Positions 1-13,145 of a stretch of 64,000 nt of DNA are shown here, one piece after another. The DNA lies in the NCBI RefSeq assembly GCF_000247815.1, contig NC_021671.1, positions 22,911,874-22,975,873 on the forward strand, given 5' to 3'. This DNA comes from Ficedula albicollis (lineage: Eukaryota > Chordata > Aves > Passeriformes > Muscicapidae). The notes beneath the pieces are model-generated. The model saw only the letters and a program-made list of their open reading frames with translations, was not told the DNA's origin and did not search any database. Both the position numbers and the translations under genes were made by a program. Every line of letters starts with the position of its first letter. The stretch's first letter is position 1.

Positions 1-696
1 TGAAAGCAATGTTTGCTTTCTGCCTCACATATGGGGATTGGATAAACAATTTGCAGCAGCTCTCTGGAAGTGGGATAGTGTGTAATAATATTTAATTAAT
101 TCTTATCTAATTTTTCAGTGAAGGACAAGAATAAATCTTACAGGCTGCAAACATGTCCTTTCTATAGCTGCCTCTTTTAAGAAGTGGTGACAATTTAAAA
201 TGTAACTATTCTAAATGGTGGTCAGAGACACGGCACCAGTGCTCAAAGGCTGTCTCACAAAGGGTTAGCCTACTTCTCAGCAATCTTTATGTCTGGAAAT
301 GTTTTCATGTTTTAAATCAGAGATTGTGTAACTGCTTCAGGGGTAGTAGTCAGATTTCTAAAACTAGACATCAGCTTTCCACTACTGAGCTCAAGTTATT
401 AAAAAAGAGATATTACTTTCAGAAGGTTGCTTCATGCTGCATGTTGAAATGCATTGATCTCAGTCTGCTTTCTAGTGGCCTAATTTTCCACATCAGAAAA
501 TGAGTAAAAAGTAAAAGAAAATACTTTAGCAGTTTGCATTTGTAAAAAAAAAAATTTGGTTAGCTTTCTCAGTACAAAAAGAAATAAGACAGAATGGGAC
601 TAGCGAACAATTTGCTTTCATTCATCCATCCATCAGAAGGTCTCATCATCAGGTCAAATCATGGCAGTAGATCACAGGCAATAATTTACTTTCCTT
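1..696. other. AT-rich DNA, nothing recognised
   Basis: Unique-looking AT-rich sequence with an A11 run at 544-554. Open frames are short and interrupted, and I recognise no repeat family. Confidence 0.5.
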
Positions 697-1073
697 ATAT
701 TACTTACCAGATTAAAATAAAAATATCCACATGTTCCAATCTGTCTGCTTTAACAGAGAACGAAACCTATTTTAAAAACATACAGTAAAAAGAAGAATTT
801 ATGAGCAATTTAGAACTCCATAAAAATGGCACAGTAAGACATCTCAGACAATTACCCAGGACAGTGGCAATGCTCATTTATCTGTGCCACAGAATTGTAT
901 AAGTTATTTATAAATTTTAACTACTGTTTTAACTTAAAGTTGTTGCTTAAAGAATTCCTGAATGAGACAATAAATTAGTTGCATGTATTTGTTAACAATG
1001 AGATTTACACTGCTGTAGTAAAACCTTAAATAACTAAATATACATTATTTTGGCATGCCAAACATGTAAAAGA

Positions 1074-1127
<54 letters not shown>

Positions 1128-1508
1128 ATATTACTTACCAGATTAAAATAAAAATATCCACATGTTCCAATCTGTCTGCTTTAACAGAGAATGAAACCTA
1201 TTTTAAAAACATACAGTAAAAAGAAGAATTTATGAGCAATTTAGAACTCCATAAAAATGGCACAGTAAGACATCTCAGACAATTACCCAGGACAGTGGCA
1301 ATGCTCATTTATCTGTGCCACAGAATTGTATAAGTTATTTATAAATTTTAACTACTGTTTTAACTTAAAGTTGTTGCTTAAAGAATTCCTGAATGAGACA
1401 ATAAATTAGTTGCATGTATTTGTTAACAATGAGATTTACACTGCTGTAGTAAAACCTTAAATTACTAAGATATACATTATTTTGGCATGCCAAACATGTA
1501 AAAGAAGT
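697..1508. repeat. 380-bp direct repeat split by a C51 run
   Basis: Copy 1 is 697-1076 and copy 2 is 1128-1508. They differ by a few substitutions and one inserted base. The copies are separated only by a pure C run (1077-1127). After the shared AAAAGAAGT, copy 1 runs into Cs, whereas copy 2 runs into G9-A-G5 (from 1509). Either a recent tandem duplication with a homopolymer at the junction, or an assembly artefact in which one locus was written twice. Confidence 0.9.
1077..1127. repeat. C51 homopolymer
   Basis: Uninterrupted run of 51 C sitting exactly between the two copies of the 380-bp repeat. Pure C runs of this length are rare in vertebrate DNA, and this one is suspect as an assembly product. 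Confidence 0.9.
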
Positions 1509-2890
1509 GGGGGGGGGAGGGGGTTAAGGAGGGGAACACTTTCACATGAGTCTTAAAGGACAGTTAATAAACTGAAAGAATTTAAATGATGTTGTCTGTA
1601 TGGATACTACAACAAATGAAACCCAAACCAATTTATTGACTTCTGTGAAAGCATTCAAAAAAATCTGTTACACAGACAAGTGCCACAAAGGAAGAGAATG
1701 ACCCTTCATTTACACATACAATAAGCACACATCCTTCTCATCAGAACTGCTTCAGCCCATGCAGTAGTGTTCTGTGTTGACTCAGTGCCTGAACTGAGGT
1801 GCAGCAGTGCCTGAAACAGCATTTTCTTTTCTCCTCAGAGAAATGTGAGAGAAGTGTTGCTCGTTGTTCCAAATACCAGATTACAAGTTTAATGAATTAT
1901 TGATTTCCTTTCATTGGATCTGGGAAACCTTGATAATAATGTTGGTATATACAAGGAACACATGGAATCTGGAGGAATGCTTCATGCATGATTAATTTTA
2001 GCCAGTCTGATGGGGTGCCTTTTGACTGTTTTCTATTACTGTTCATAAAAATCAACTTTTCCTTGGCAAAGAAATACCACTGAAATATATTCTAATAGCT
2101 ATAATGACAGTGTGCAGGCAGTTTTAATGCAAATAGATGGCCAACTTCTCAGCACCCCAAAGGTTATTTTAACAGGAAAGAGTGATATAAAGCTAACTTT
2201 TAAGTCTTATCAGCCTAAAATTTCACAGACACACAGACACTGCAAACCAAAAATCGTTTGGAAATGACAGGCTCTGAATCTCTTTGCTCTTAGAGCATTC
2301 TGTGGCAGACTGACCCTATAAATCTGACAGAGATGTGAAGCAAAATGGATGCTCCAAATCCTAAATCAATCAATATTGGAAAACATTCTTTAATCTCATC
2401 AAATTACTTGAATATTGTAATATTATCAGTGATTTATTACTTTATTTAAAGTTACGTAAATTGTAATATGATCTGCTATTTTATCTCATTGATTTTTTAT
2501 GAATGTGGTTTGTGAATTGTTATGAAACCAAGAAATATCTCTCTATACAAATCAGATAATGCAGGAAGGGAGAAGACGGGCAGTATGTTAATTCAATAGA
2601 TTGTTTAAACACCTAACCATGTCTAAACTGAGAAATATTGAGCATATTTAGATAATAACATATTGAGGAATCCTTCTGTAATCCTGGATGAACTTGAAAA
2701 TTTGTTTTAACCTGAACTCTTGTAGATAGTTGAGATAATCAAATAAGTAATATAATGAAGCAGCCCACATGTATTACTGGGGTCAGAAGACAGTAAGGAG
2801 CAGAAATCCCCAGGCATGGGGATTGTTTCCATTTTAACATTCCTCATATTTAAGATTATGCAGACATTTTTGAGAATGTGTGCATTACCT
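1509..2890. other. AT-rich DNA, nothing recognised
   Basis: Begins with a G-rich patch (1509-1523) and is then ordinary AT-rich sequence. No open frame of note and no recognisable repeat. Confidence 0.5.
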
Positions 2891-3036
2891 TTTATTTCTT
2901 CTTATAAGCAAATCTCTGTCAGGCTATGTGGAAAAAGAAATCTCGGAACACATGGTTTGATAATTTATTTCTTCTTATAAGCAAATCTCTGTCAGACTAT
3001 GTGCAAAAAGAAATCTTGGAACACATGGTTTGATAG
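2891..3036. repeat. 73-bp tandem duplication, two copies
   Basis: Copies at 2891-2963 and 2964-3036, directly abutting, with only a few substitutions between them. Both start TTTATTTCTTCTTATAAGCA. Confidence 0.92.
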
Positions 3037-3953
3037 TATATTCCTTGGGGTCCCTAAATTCATAAAAGAATGACAAATAACATTTTACAGAAAAAAAAAA
3101 AACTAATAAAAAAGTAAGCTATATTGGCAACACTCTTGGCAGTTTTTCTTTCCTTGTTTACTGCTTAAAAATATTCATAAAGTTAATGAACAAATGGATG
3201 CAGTTAAGTAAATCAAAGGCAAAACACTAAATGCTAGCAGTGCAATTATATCTTCCCTGATGCTTCACCAGTGGACATGAAGAAAAACTTGCAGAAGTAC
3301 CAAAGGAATTACATCTCTGTTTAAGCAGCAATATCCTGAACAATGCTGGACTTGAGCTAAAACTGATGATAAGGAGTTATGGGAAGCTAGAGGAAAATGC
3401 TGAAAATACACAAATTATGGAAATAAGATCTTTGAGACCCATTTTCTTAGATTATCTGAGTGCCAGAGCCTATACATTAGCAGAGCTTCCCAATATTTTT
3501 CTCTTAAAGAACACATTGATATCCTTTTATTTACCTCTCTTTATCTAGAGAATAAATTGTTCACCCAAGATGAATTTCTCCAAAGACAGCTGGGCTTTTT
3601 TCCCTGTTTTGTTCTGATGTATATGGATGAGTAACAAAGGTCCTGAGGTCTGCTGGCAGGTGATAAAGTGCATATTTCATTTATTGGGTAGGAGGAACTT
3701 TGTTAGAGACACCAGCTTCTTGAGGCTGATAGCCAAAAGGATTCAGAGTGAATAGAAATGCTCTTTGTATTACCAACATTTTCCAAGGGAGGCAGAGTTG
3801 GTGAAAGCAGAGTTTTAACCTGTGGTGCAGTGTAATAACAGACAGGTAACCACTGCCAGCAAAGCAGATTTTGAGTTATCACAGATTCTGAATGGTGTTA
3901 CACTGCCAAATAATTTTACAAATTTGAGCTTTGGATTTGAGTCTCTGGCTGTC

Positions 3954-3987
3954 AAAAAAAGGAAAAAAAAAAAAAAAAAAAAAAAAA
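3954..3987. repeat. A-rich tract with A25
   Basis: A7-GG-A25 on the plus strand. No LINE or SINE body is visible upstream, so this is probably a simple repeat rather than a retroposon tail. Confidence 0.85.
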
Positions 3988-4264
3988 GATCTCTATTTCT
4001 TCCACTTTTTTCTAGAATAACTTTCTTCTATGAATCCTGTTGAAGAGTTTGATTTTGTGTTCAGTATTTAATGACAGATCAGAGTGGATGACAAAGAGAA
4101 TAGCTGTTCTTCATGAAGGATTGCAAGGAACTATTTGTCCAAAGGTAACTATGCCTGTATGGCTACAGGTTGTCCTGTTTTCTCTGTTCTTATCATTATA
4201 TTATTATTATATTTCTATGTTACCTTGATATTTTTAATTTTATCAAAAAATAGTCTGCAATTAC

Positions 4265-4278
4265 TATATATATATATA
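4265..4278. repeat. (TA)7 microsatellite
   Basis: Seven consecutive TA dinucleotides in AT-rich surroundings. Confidence 0.85.
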
Positions 4279-7200
4279 ATTATGGGAGAAATTCAGCCAT
4301 AGGAATAAAGAGGAATTTCTGGATTTTATGATAATTATTTTGTTTAGCAGGAAAATAATCTCAGCCATAATAAAGTTTTCTTTCACTTAGTACATCAGTG
4401 TCTTTTAGATGTGGAGAGTGCCTAGTACTTGAGAAGGCAAAAACATCTAATAATAGAATGAAGGGATGGAGGCCGACTGCCAGAAAAAGGTGGAATTGCT
4501 GGCAGCTGTGATGGATAACCTAGTAACAAAGATGAAGAAGTCTTAGCAGGAGTGCATGTATAGAGAATAAAACATAGGGTAAAAGGGGAAGTGACAAAAG
4601 GAAAAAAATGGATCTGTAGAAGAAAAAAGGCATTGTTAAATGAGTAGATGAAAAGGAAGTATCATTTTATTTGCCTATAAAAATTATCTAAGGAAATGAC
4701 CAAGATTATTTTAATAGTAGTTCTTCCCTGGAAAAAAACAATGAAGATAGCAATTAGGAAATTTAACTTAACAACTGAAAAAATCCATCAATGAGAAATA
4801 AAATTAGTTTAGTTGACAAATCACAGAGTGTGTCTGACAGGCACAGTGTTCATTTGAGAGTCTTAAAAGGACAGATGTGCCCCAATTATATTAAATTTAG
4901 TAAGATACTGCATCTAACTTCTGTGTGACTCCCAAAAAATCCTGGGTTCTACTATTTTCTTGGAAGCAAAAATTAAAAAAAAATTAAAACCACAGCATGT
5001 TGCAACTATTAAAATATTGTACTTTCAAGGAGTGTCTGGATTAAAGCATTATCCTTGAGAAATAATTTCCATACATGAGAATTTTTCATGTATTCGCAAC
5101 TAATATAGAAAATGGATTAAATGGGAATGTTTTCAAGCTAACAAAGAATGAGAATCATACAGTTGACCACTATGGAAAAACAAAATTAATTATCTGATTT
5201 TTAAAAAAACAAACCAAAATAAAGAACCCCAAACAACAACAAACAAACAAACCAAAAAACCAACAGTGATGCGTGCAACACAATGATGTTAACGATAACC
5301 AATATAATATAAAAAAGTTATAAAGTTGTGTCAGATGAGCACTTTTCCCCAGGCTTCACCCCCTCAGGAGGAGACTTGCATATACAGCACTAACCAAAAG
5401 GAGCCAAGGAGTTTCAGGCTCTGTCTTCCCATCACTTCGCTTCTGTGATGGATCACATGTTTGTGTCATGGCATCAAGTCATGCTTGGCCATGTGACTGT
5501 TCATCCCTGTATATGGATGGGCATGGAGTCCACCCCTGAGACACCAGTACACACTTTATTATCAGGACCATTTATTTTCTCTTAAAGATTTAACATTAGT
5601 TTATTGTCTGTTCCTTTCCATTATTTTTACCACCCTAAAATATATATTCTTCAGAAGGATACTAAGAAAAATGTATAAAAGCTTATTAAGTGATTAAAAG
5701 AATTCCCTTTTTAGAAACCTTCCCAAACACTCAATATTCTTCCTACCTAGAGTAACAGAATAAAATTATTTTCTCCATTTTTTAGAGGAACCCGAACATG
5801 ATGAATTGACCAAGACCACTTGAAAAATCAGTGGTGTAGGAAGGCATTGAAATCAAGGCCCATGAACCTTAGGTCACTGACCATACTAGTGCATGTAATT
5901 CTCACCAGTAGATAAAATATTAACAACACAAATAAATTTATAAGAAGATAAATGTGAGCTTTGTATACAAAATTGCAGTAACTGAGTCCCTGGGTTTTTC
6001 TACAAAATGCTTGCTTAGTCTAGAAAGGTGTTTACACTATGCAGTTACCATAGCACCTGGTTTAGTGTAGTGCTAAATCCTGCTGACAAAACAATGTGTG
6101 TACTCAGGCTCAGCTATGCAGCAATGCATCCACACCACTTCCACTTAGCTCAAGGTTTAAGTAGGTTGGGCTCCTTTTACCTGCAAAAGCTTGCCTAAAC
6201 ATACATAAAGATAAATGTTTGCAAGAGAAGAATTGTCTCCTGCAATGGGTTAGCTGCACTACTTAATTAGTAGCTTGTCTTTTTTTGTTTGTTTTTTTTT
6301 TTTTCTTTACTTATAGTCAGGATTAAAACACAAAGAGATGGATTTTTCATTCAGACTTGGTTGTTTATTAAATCTTATTTAAAGTACAGAGAGTTTTTGT
6401 AGCACTTCTAGCTACTAGCTAAAAGTGAGAAAAATGGAGGTGAATCTAGCTAGTTACCAGATCTTTTAAAGCTAAACAGTTTAATTAAAAGCTAACACTT
6501 ATATTATTTATACTTTTGACTTAATAACCAAACACCTGTGACCTGCACTGCGTGATTTTCTGTCTAACTAAAAACTACTACCTGAAAGAATGAAGAAGAA
6601 GGAGGAAAGAGACAACACTCAAGAATCTCCATCTTGTCCTATACTTATTGCTATATTTTAAATCTCCAAATTCAAAAACTTTCAACATGTGAAATTACAC
6701 ACTTTTATTTTGACTACACACTAGTGATTCTAATTCCATCACTCAAATTTGGAAGCCTTCTCCAAGGCCTCAAGTCAAAAGCAGTGTTCTCCTGGGGTCA
6801 GAAAGCACAGAAAGTTCAAACTCCCAGGCTTCTGGGTTCCAACAGTATCCTCGCAATGGAAGACACATTTTTCCATAGGATATTTGCCATAGTTTTCCAA
6901 GATCTCATTATCTATCTTTCCTCTTACTCCCTAGCATCCTCACATTTCATCTCAGACTTTCCTTTTCCTTCTCTGCACTGTATTTTTGCCTGGTGAGACC
7001 AAGCTCTCAGACGGTGCTCATCGTTTGGACAGGAGTGTGAAAGCTCTTGGCAAAGAAGATTAGAGGTGCTCTGTGGGAGACAAGTATGTGCTAGAATGTC
7101 CTGTGTTATTTAGATGTCTCATTTTTAGATATGTTCAGTCCCTTCAGTTATGTAACAGAAGAGTGTACAAATGTATCAGATTTCCAAAAATGTAATGTAT

Positions 7201-9274
7201 CAAAGGAAGTCTATGACTCTTCTTGCAGTTTGCATGGTAAGCAAGTGACAACAAGAAAGACAATAAGAAAATTATACTTGTGAGTAAATTGTTATCAATT
7301 AACTGTCAGTGTGGTGAAATTTATAATTTTGCCGAATGAAAAGCAGAAATAATAGCATAAATGCAAAAATCAAAAGACATTTATTATAATGACTTTATAA
7401 AAATGGCATTATCAAAATATGGGATCATTTCTTTAAAAAAAATATTTTTGTTTCTCTTCGAGGACATAACAAAGGCACTCAATCTAGATTCCAACTTCTC
7501 TACTATGACTAAATAAAAGAGACTATAGAAACCTGTGAAAGGTGACTCATCTCTCCTAAGTGCTGTGCCTAAAAATGAGTATCATTTTGATCACATCTAT
7601 ATTTTCCAGTTTGCTTTTCAGGTATTTTAAGAAATGTTTTTTACCCATGCAAAGCATATCAGAGTGGAGATTTTAGCCATCATCCTGTTAAAATCTCTCA
7701 AGACATTATGATCCCTTAAGTATAACAGAATAGAGGTTTCCTTTACATGACCTCCCTTTATGCCATTGCCTTCTAGTTTTTATTTTCTTTTTCCTTCATT
7801 GGATGTACAGAGTAGATCTTCTGTGTCAAAAAGTCAGCATTTGTGGTAAAGAAAGCTGTTGATTGCAGGATTCTTGTTGCTGTATTTAGAAAGAGCATAC
7901 TGAGTGACTAATGTGATTGCAAGCAGAGAGAAAAGGTCTCATTAGTCAAAGCAAACAAATGATTCTATGGAAAATTCCTATGTCAAGTCAGTTAATCTGC
8001 CTCTTCATAGATGATCACTATGGTGTGTTTCTTATTTTCTGAATGCTCAGCTTGATGATCTGGTATCTAATTGATGGACCTGCTACTCAGTAACAGTAAT
8101 AAACAGCAATAGGTAAGTTTTGGACATAAGAAGTGCCATTAAGTGATAAGTGTTCTGCAAATAACAGATACTAGAAATGTCAAATTAGGGACCTGACCTT
8201 GCACAAAATTTTCACACTCATCTTACCTGTTCTCTTCCAGTCCAAAAAGGAGCTGCTTTAATAGGAGAGTTATGGTAATGTATTAAAAAAGGTTTACATT
8301 CCCAAATCCAGCAGTGATGAATGCTGAAGAAAAATCCAGAAGCAAACTTCAGTTAAGGAACCTAATAAAATAAGGGAGAGAAACATATGCTGATCATAAA
8401 GGGTAGAAAATAAAGATATTCTACTCTAGATATAGCATATAATCTTGTAATAACAACCTTTTTCACAATGCAAAGGAATCCTTACAAAGGCATTACCTAG
8501 CTTTGACTTTCTTAGCTCAATGATTCTAAAAATAAAAATAAAGTAAAAATACAGTAATAATGCTATTAATGATAATAATTAGGGGAAAAACAAGTGATGT
8601 ATAGTACAATTGTTTATCACCTGTTGGCTGATGATCCACCTTCTCAAACCCAGATCAGCCTACCCTCTGAGTAACTCCCCCCAGTTTATGTACTGAGCAT
8701 GACATCCCATGGTGTGGAATATCCCTTTGGTTAGTTTGGGTCACCTTTCCCAGATGTGCTACCTCCTCATTGGAGTGCATGAGACAAAGAAAAAGTCCTT
8801 GATTTATTATAAACAAAACTTAGCGAAAGACCAAAACATCAGTGTGTTATCAACACTTCTCATTCTGAATACCAAATACAGCATTGTAACAGCTACTGAG
8901 AAGAAATTAACTCTACCTTGCTGAAACCAGTACATACATAAAGATGGGAACCACAAAATGCAGACATATGTACAAGCATTAAAAAAATTTACAAAGCCAT
9001 TTAATTTTAAATATGCATTTGAATGATTATGCTGACACATTTCTTTCAAAATGTCACATCTATGATTGCATCTCAATTTTGTGATAACTTTCTGCATGTA
9101 TTTGTGCTCAAATTACATTTTGAACTCAAATATTTAAAGTATAACGTCTATTAATCTTGATGACATGGATTTCCCTCTCCAAAGGGAAAGGGACTGAGGT
9201 TCCAAAGTCACTCAAAGTCTTTATCAGAAATAGAGATTAAGGAAATGGTTGGATGTGTCATCACATCAAAGTTT

Positions 9275-9540
9275 CAATCAATCTGAAAGAGGATAGGTTT
9301 AGATGAGATGTAAGAAGAAAACTTTTTATGGTTAAAGTGGTAAGACATTGGGCCATTTTGCCCAGAGAAGCTGTGGATGCTTCCTCCATGGACGTGTTTA
9401 AGGCCAGGTTGGATGTGGCCTTCAAACAATCTCATCTGTTGAAAAACGTCCCTACTCACATCAGGGGAGTTGGAATAGATGCTCTTTGAAGTTCCTCTCT
9501 AATACAAACCACTCTGTGAATCTATAATTCTATTATTCTC
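9275..9540 (+). mobile_element. CR1 LINE 3'-end fragment (copy 1)
   Basis: Sense-strand CR1 3' end, 5'-truncated as most CR1 copies are. Diagnostic stretches are TTGCCCAGAGAAGCTGTGGA, TTTAAGGCCAGGTTGGATG and GGAGTTGGAATAGATG, ending in AATTCTATTATTCT-like tail units. It covers only the last 260 bp or so (end of ORF2 and 3' UTR), with no coding capacity. It lies at the right edge of the first unit of the 1.48-kb duplication. Confidence 0.88.
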
Positions 9541-10756
9541 CTGGTATCTAATTGATGGACCTGCTACTCAGTAACAGTAATAAACAGCAATAGGTAAGTT
9601 TTGGACATAAGAAGTGCCATTAAGTGATAAGTGTTCTGCAAATAACAGATACTAGAAATGTCAAATTAGGGACCTGACCTTGCACAAAATTTTCACACTC
9701 ATCTTACCTGTTCTCTTCCAGTCCAAAAAGGAGCTGCTTTAATAGGAGAGTTATGGTAATGTATTAAAAAAGGTTTACATTCCCAAATCCAGCAGTGATG
9801 AATGCTGAAGAAAAATCCAGAAGCAAACTTCAGTTAAGGAACCTAATAAAATAAGGGAGAGAAACATATGCTGATCATAAAGGGTAGAAAATAAAGATAT
9901 TCTACTCTAGATATAGCATATAATCTTGTAATAACAACCTTTTTCACAATGCAAAGGAATCCTTACAAAGGCATTACCTAGCTTTGACTTTCTTAGCTCA
10001 ATGATTCTAAAAATAAAAATAAAGTAAAAATACAGTAATAATGCTATTAATGATAATAATTAGGGGAAAAACAAGTGATGTATAGTACAATTGTTTATCA
10101 CCTGTTGGCTGATGATCCACCTTCTCAAACCCAGATCAGCCTACCCTCTGAGTAACTCCCCCCAGTTTATGTACTGAGCATGACATCCCATGGTGTGGAA
10201 TATCCCTTTGGTTAGTTTGGGTCACCTTTCCCAGATGTGCTACCTCCTCATTGGAGTGCATGAGACAAAGAAAAAGTCCTTGATTTATTATAAACAAAAC
10301 TTAGCGAAAGACCAAAACATCAGTGTGTTATCAACACTTCTCATTCTGAATACCAAATACAGCATTGTAACAGCTACTGAGAAGAAATTAACTCTACCTA
10401 GCTGAAACCAGTACATACATAAAGATGGGAACCACAAAATGCAGACATATGTACAAGCATTAAAAAAATTTACAAAGCCATTTAATTTTAAATATGCATT
10501 TGAATGATTATGCTGACACATTTCTTTCAAAATGTCACATCTATGATTGCATCTCAATTTTGTGATAACTTTCTGCATGTATTTGTGCACAAATTACATT
10601 TTCAACTCAAATATTTAAAGTATAACGTCTATTAATCTTGATGACATGGATTTCCCTCTCCAAAGGGAAAGGGACTGAGGTTCCAAAGTCACTCAAAGTC
10701 TTTATCAGAAATAGAGGTTAAGAATAAGGAAATGGTTGGATGACCACATTAAAGTT

Positions 10757-11022
10757 TCAGTCAATCTGAAAGAGGATAGGTTTATATGAGATGTAAGAAG
10801 AAAACTTTTTATGGTTAAAGTGGTAAGATATTGGGCCATTTTGCCCAGAGAAGCTGTGGATGCTTCCTCCATGGACGTGTTTAAGGCCAGGTTGGATGTG
10901 GCCTTCAAACAATCTCATCTGTTGAAAAACGTCCCTACTCACATCAGGGGAGTTGGAATAGATGCTCTTTGAAGTTCCTCTCTAATACAAACCACTCTGT
11001 GAATCTATAATTCTATTATTCT
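10757..11022 (+). mobile_element. CR1 LINE 3'-end fragment (copy 2)
   Basis: Second copy of the 9275-9540 fragment, carried along by the 1.48-kb tandem duplication and not an independent insertion: both copies share the same truncation point and internal changes. A few substitutions and indels separate them. Confidence 0.88.
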
Positions 11023-13140
11023 GATTTCATGAAATTGATTTTGTATGACAATTTAGCTAGTAGGACATCCAGGACACCATAAAGGACACTGAGTTTAAGA
11101 CTGGTGCCAATTAATGTGATGTTGAAACATAGAGTAGCAATTATACTGTGAAGAGTTCTTAGCAAAGCATAAAATGTACATCGTTAGGTGTCATCTGGCA
11201 GAATAAAGTAGTAAAGCAAAAAAGAGGGAGGGAGACATTTAACCATAACCATTGCTACTGTTTACTCACAGAATCTTACTAATAAGTGTTTTTATGTCTC
11301 TCTATAAGTTTTACTTATGCAAAGTTCACATAACAGGTTTATAATTATAAGAATTATCCTCCCTGGGGTGTTTCCCATTAGACATTTTAGGTCCTGGAAA
11401 TTATGCATTTGTCTATTTTCACTTAAGGGCTGTCATCACCACATATATTTCACAGAGCTGGTCAGCAGGAGTTACCTACACCCATTAAGCATTCTTCATT
11501 CTGGGTCTGCTGCCAACAAAGATCATTAACTGAACAATATATTTAATGTCATAAACATTTTATGTGCTCACAGTTTGCTAATGTTAACTTTCTAGGGACT
11601 GTAAAGTTGCTATACTTTCTCCTGGGTCAAGCAAGTCCTGCTCTATTATTCCTAATTCTGAAAGACTGTACAGATGAATGATAAAACTCTGAGACTATAA
11701 ACCAGAACCTTTGAATTTCCCTTGATAGATAAATGCCCTAACTGTTGATCTAGTCAGTCTTGCACATATCTTGATCCTCTGGTTCATATTTTGTGCATTT
11801 TGGGGAGTGGAATGCCTTCAGAGGAAGGGTGTAGAATTAACAGCATCCTTTCACTCTGAATAGAGTCCAGCTTGTGATTTTTCAGTACTATCCAGTGAGG
11901 GGGAAGCTAAGATCTTGTAAAAGAAGGAGATGGACATGTTTTTCCCTGTATTCAAATCTATTGCTTTATACTTAGAGGTGGAGAAGATTCCCAGGCTTCA
12001 TCTGTCTCCATTTTCCAAAGAAAACTTTTGGGAAATTCCAGACTGTAATCCCTAAGTGTAAAGGATGCTTTCTGTGGATCAATAACTTGCTGAGGGGCAA
12101 AGCAAGACCTTTGGAGTAGTCTCCTAATTATATTTCAGATACTTTTTGTGCAATAAGCATGGTTCTGGCTGATATTTTAAAGAATAACGTAAAGATACTT
12201 GGAAACTGCAAAAATCTCATCTGTATTCATACCCCTAACAAATGCAGACATTGTTTTACAAAGGAAAAGTAGGGGATCCAGTATCATAAAATAATCCCAA
12301 GACATACAGGAAGATGGTGTATATATGGGAAGATGTATTTAAGGAGTTATATGCACACAGTGGAAGCTATTTAGACTTAATATCTTGGCTCTTACACTTT
12401 CTCTATGACTATTTTTAATAAATGATTATTTAAAGTGTTTTAAGCAGATGTCATGTAGCCTTCTGACCCTAAAACAAGGATTAAAATAAGATACAATTTA
12501 CCAGCCTAATTAACAGCTAGAGATGTAAGTAGTTCTAAACAATAGTTTTTATTTTAGCTCCTGTTTTCAATGCAGTCAAAATTTACAGTTCAAACAAAAA
12601 AATGGTATGATTCTTTACTGAGCCTTTCCAATAAAAATTTCTCAACAAAAACTACCTGAAAATTAATTCTGAACACATTTATAAAATTTTACTAACCAAA
12701 CCAGCTCTTTCCAATATCTAGAATTTTGCCTAGTCTCAAGAATTTTACCTCATTCTCAATATATTTTTCCCAGACTGTCAAGTTCTATTTAACTAACCAG
12801 TGTTTTGACCGGGTGAAGCAATGTACTACATCACTCAAATTTTTTTCTGTAATGTATTCATAACCTTTTTCTGCGGCTAATTTGAGCTTTTCAGTGGTTG
12901 GCTCATGTAATGACTGTAACAAAAGAAAATACTTTGACTTTCAAGTGAGAATCATCCTCAAAGAAATGTTTTAGTCCAGTTACATCCAGGTCACTATAAA
13001 AGGCTAGATTCAACAGGACAAATTTGTACTTGAGAGCTTAGTTATAACCAGATTTTGACTTCCTTATGCCTTTCTACCCTACTCCCTTATTCCACAAATA
13101 AAAAGCAGAGCTTGTCTAACACGGTTTTTCCTTCCTTGAA
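11023..13140. other. AT-rich DNA, nothing recognised
   Basis: Unique-looking sequence between the tandem duplication and solo LTR 1. Open frames reach only about 70 codons (11317-11529) and show no domain. Confidence 0.5.
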
Positions 13141-13145
13141 CAAGG
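13141..13145. repeat. Left target-site duplication of solo LTR 1
   Basis: CAAGG immediately before TGTGCTGGTT, repeated at 14302-14306 immediately after the LTR end. Confidence 0.75.

Larger units (their letters stand above)
3037..8059. other. 5-kb AT-rich DNA with simple repeats
   Basis: Holds an A-rich tract with A25 (3954-3987), a (TA)7 microsatellite (4265-4278), an A/C-rich stretch with AAAC-like units (5203-5265) and a T-rich tract (6279-6307). The longest open frame is 120 codons (6634-6996, +). It has no recognisable domain and no convincing splice context, so I treat it as chance. Confidence 0.5.
8060..11022. repeat. 1.48-kb tandem duplication, two copies
   Basis: Copy 1 is 8060-9540 and copy 2 is 9541-11022, head to tail with no spacer. 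Both begin CTGGTATCTAATTGATGG. The first 1.2 kb is almost identical. Differences cluster near the CR1-derived end: a 6-bp insertion and a 4-bp deletion around 10720-10745, plus scattered substitutions. The right edge of both copies is the tail of a CR1 3' fragment (ATTCTATTATTCT). Small open frames inside are therefore present twice (for example 8709-8924 and 10190-10405) and should not be read as paralogous genes. Confidence 0.95.

Noticed and set aside
8709..10590. Pairs of near-identical small proteins (71 and about 100 residues).
   Set aside because: They are the two copies of one non-coding tandem duplication, not a gene family.
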